In this document: in pieces, positions 63,614-64,000 of the stretch
Layout of the letters: each line of letters opens with the position of its first letter
Numbering within the stretch: position 1 is the stretch's first letter
NCBI GenBank assembly: GCA_964409245.1
Contig: CAYPCQ010000017.1
Location: 29,858-93,857, forward strand
DNA length: 64,000 nucleotides
Direction: 5' to 3'
From: CAIMWS01 sp964409245
Lineage (GTDB): Bacteria; Verrucomicrobiota; Verrucomicrobiia; Limisphaerales; UBA1319
Notes under the pieces: generated by a model
What the model saw: only the letters and a program-made list of their open reading frames with translations
Databases searched by the model: none
What the model was told of the DNA's origin: nothing
Position numbers and translations under genes: made by a program

Positions 63614-64000
63614 AATCATAGCTTTTCAAGGATTTTCCACCGCCAGTTTGCCGACAGCAGCAGTTTTCTCCAACCTGGCAAAACAGCATACACTAAATGA
63701 TCGTTTGGTAAAACACAAAAAAGTTTAGCATAAGGAATACTGGCTTCGATCATGGAGCGATGCCGGGGGTATGGGAACCGGACGGGAAAATGCCCGCCAA
63801 ATGTTTCCAAGGGGGGGGAATCAGGATAGGCGGCATAAAAAGGTGGGGGGTCAGGAGGGGGGACCGTGAGGAGACTCTTAAAAGCGGCAAAATGGGGAGC
63901 GGGTGGGATGGATGCAGGCCGCTTAAGCCCGCTTGAGTGCTATTGTAGAGCCTGTCCCAATATAGGAAAGCCCAACAGCGGGGCGGGGTTCCGGCATTTC
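63614..64000. other. Region upstream of the subtilase gene to the window end
   Basis: 387 nt. It should contain the subtilase promoter near 63650-63730, which is AT-richer. The rest is G-rich on the plus strand (GGGG runs at 63809-63870) and shows no recognisable gene, repeat or RNA. Confidence 0.4.

Noticed and set aside
63809..63870. G-rich runs as a possible G-quadruplex or promoter element
   Set aside because: Runs are irregularly spaced and no conserved element could be defined.

Overview
The window looks like chromosomal DNA of a heterotrophic member of the Verrucomicrobiota, probably the Pedosphaera/Limisphaera side of the phylum. This is an inference from gene content. The signs are two single prepilin-like proteins with a GFTLIELLVVIAII leader and a C-terminal H...DGH-type motif, several Tat-exported enzymes, secreted GH127 and GH99-like glycosidases, a conserved hypothetical with a YIANLRKIGCPEQTIRDI-type motif, and moderately high G+C. 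No rRNA, tRNA, CRISPR array, prophage or insertion sequence was recognised. The whole window is single-copy, gene-dense DNA with short mixed-strand operons.

Layout. 0-6.7 kb (+): the 3' end of secG with a clear terminator, an oppA/oppB-like peptide transporter pair without C/D/F partners, then a three-gene ABC-2 exporter operon. 6.7-13.1 kb: a GH71/99-like secreted hydrolase (-), a GH127 beta-L-arabinofuranosidase-like enzyme (+), a SAM hydrolase (DUF62) and a prepilin-like protein. 13.1-19 kb: der (-), a membrane-anchored hypothetical (+), and a compact [NiFe]-hydrogenase operon (-; Tat-exported small subunit, large subunit, maturation protease). 19-24.5 kb (+): an operator-like palindrome pair, an MFS transporter overlapping a Ppx/GppA phosphatase, a small lipoprotein (-), a KamA-type radical SAM aminomutase and endonuclease III. 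24.5-30 kb (-): a second GH127-like protein, a conserved hypothetical, and a large secreted PDZ protein that looks like a degenerate HtrA. 30-37.5 kb: a GNAT-like protein, a secreted M55 peptidase, a Tat phosphoesterase, a cyclase-family hydrolase, a DUF4956-VTC pair, fRMsr and a secreted propeller-type glycosidase-like protein. 37.5-44.7 kb: a repeat-rich intergenic region followed by rpoN, a small DUF2892 protein, a Tat-exported DegT-type aminotransferase, an overlapping type II restriction-modification pair, and a zinc-ribbon/HExxH membrane protein. 44.8-54.6 kb (-): a BspA-type LRR surface protein, a spermidine-synthase-like membrane fusion, an M1 aminopeptidase with HEAT repeats, a methyltransferase and a YjhG/YagF-type sugar-acid dehydratase. 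54.8-64 kb: a lipid kinase (+), proB (-), an M42 peptidase (+), a second prepilin-like protein (-), a divergent etfBA pair (-), and a secreted subtilase followed by a PrcB-domain protein (-).

How the genes fit together. The secreted GH127, GH99-like and propeller proteins, with the sugar-acid dehydratase, suggest use of plant- or algal-type polysaccharides. The secreted subtilase, M1, M42 and M55 peptidases and the Opp-like proteins suggest protein and peptide scavenging. The hydrogenase would allow H2 oxidation outside the cytoplasmic membrane, but its accessory hyp genes and electron acceptor are not in the window. The least explained items are the subtilase/PrcB pair with a GC hairpin at the PrcB start, the minimal hydrogenase next to a palindrome pair, the protease-dead-looking PDZ protein, and the divergent Etf pair.
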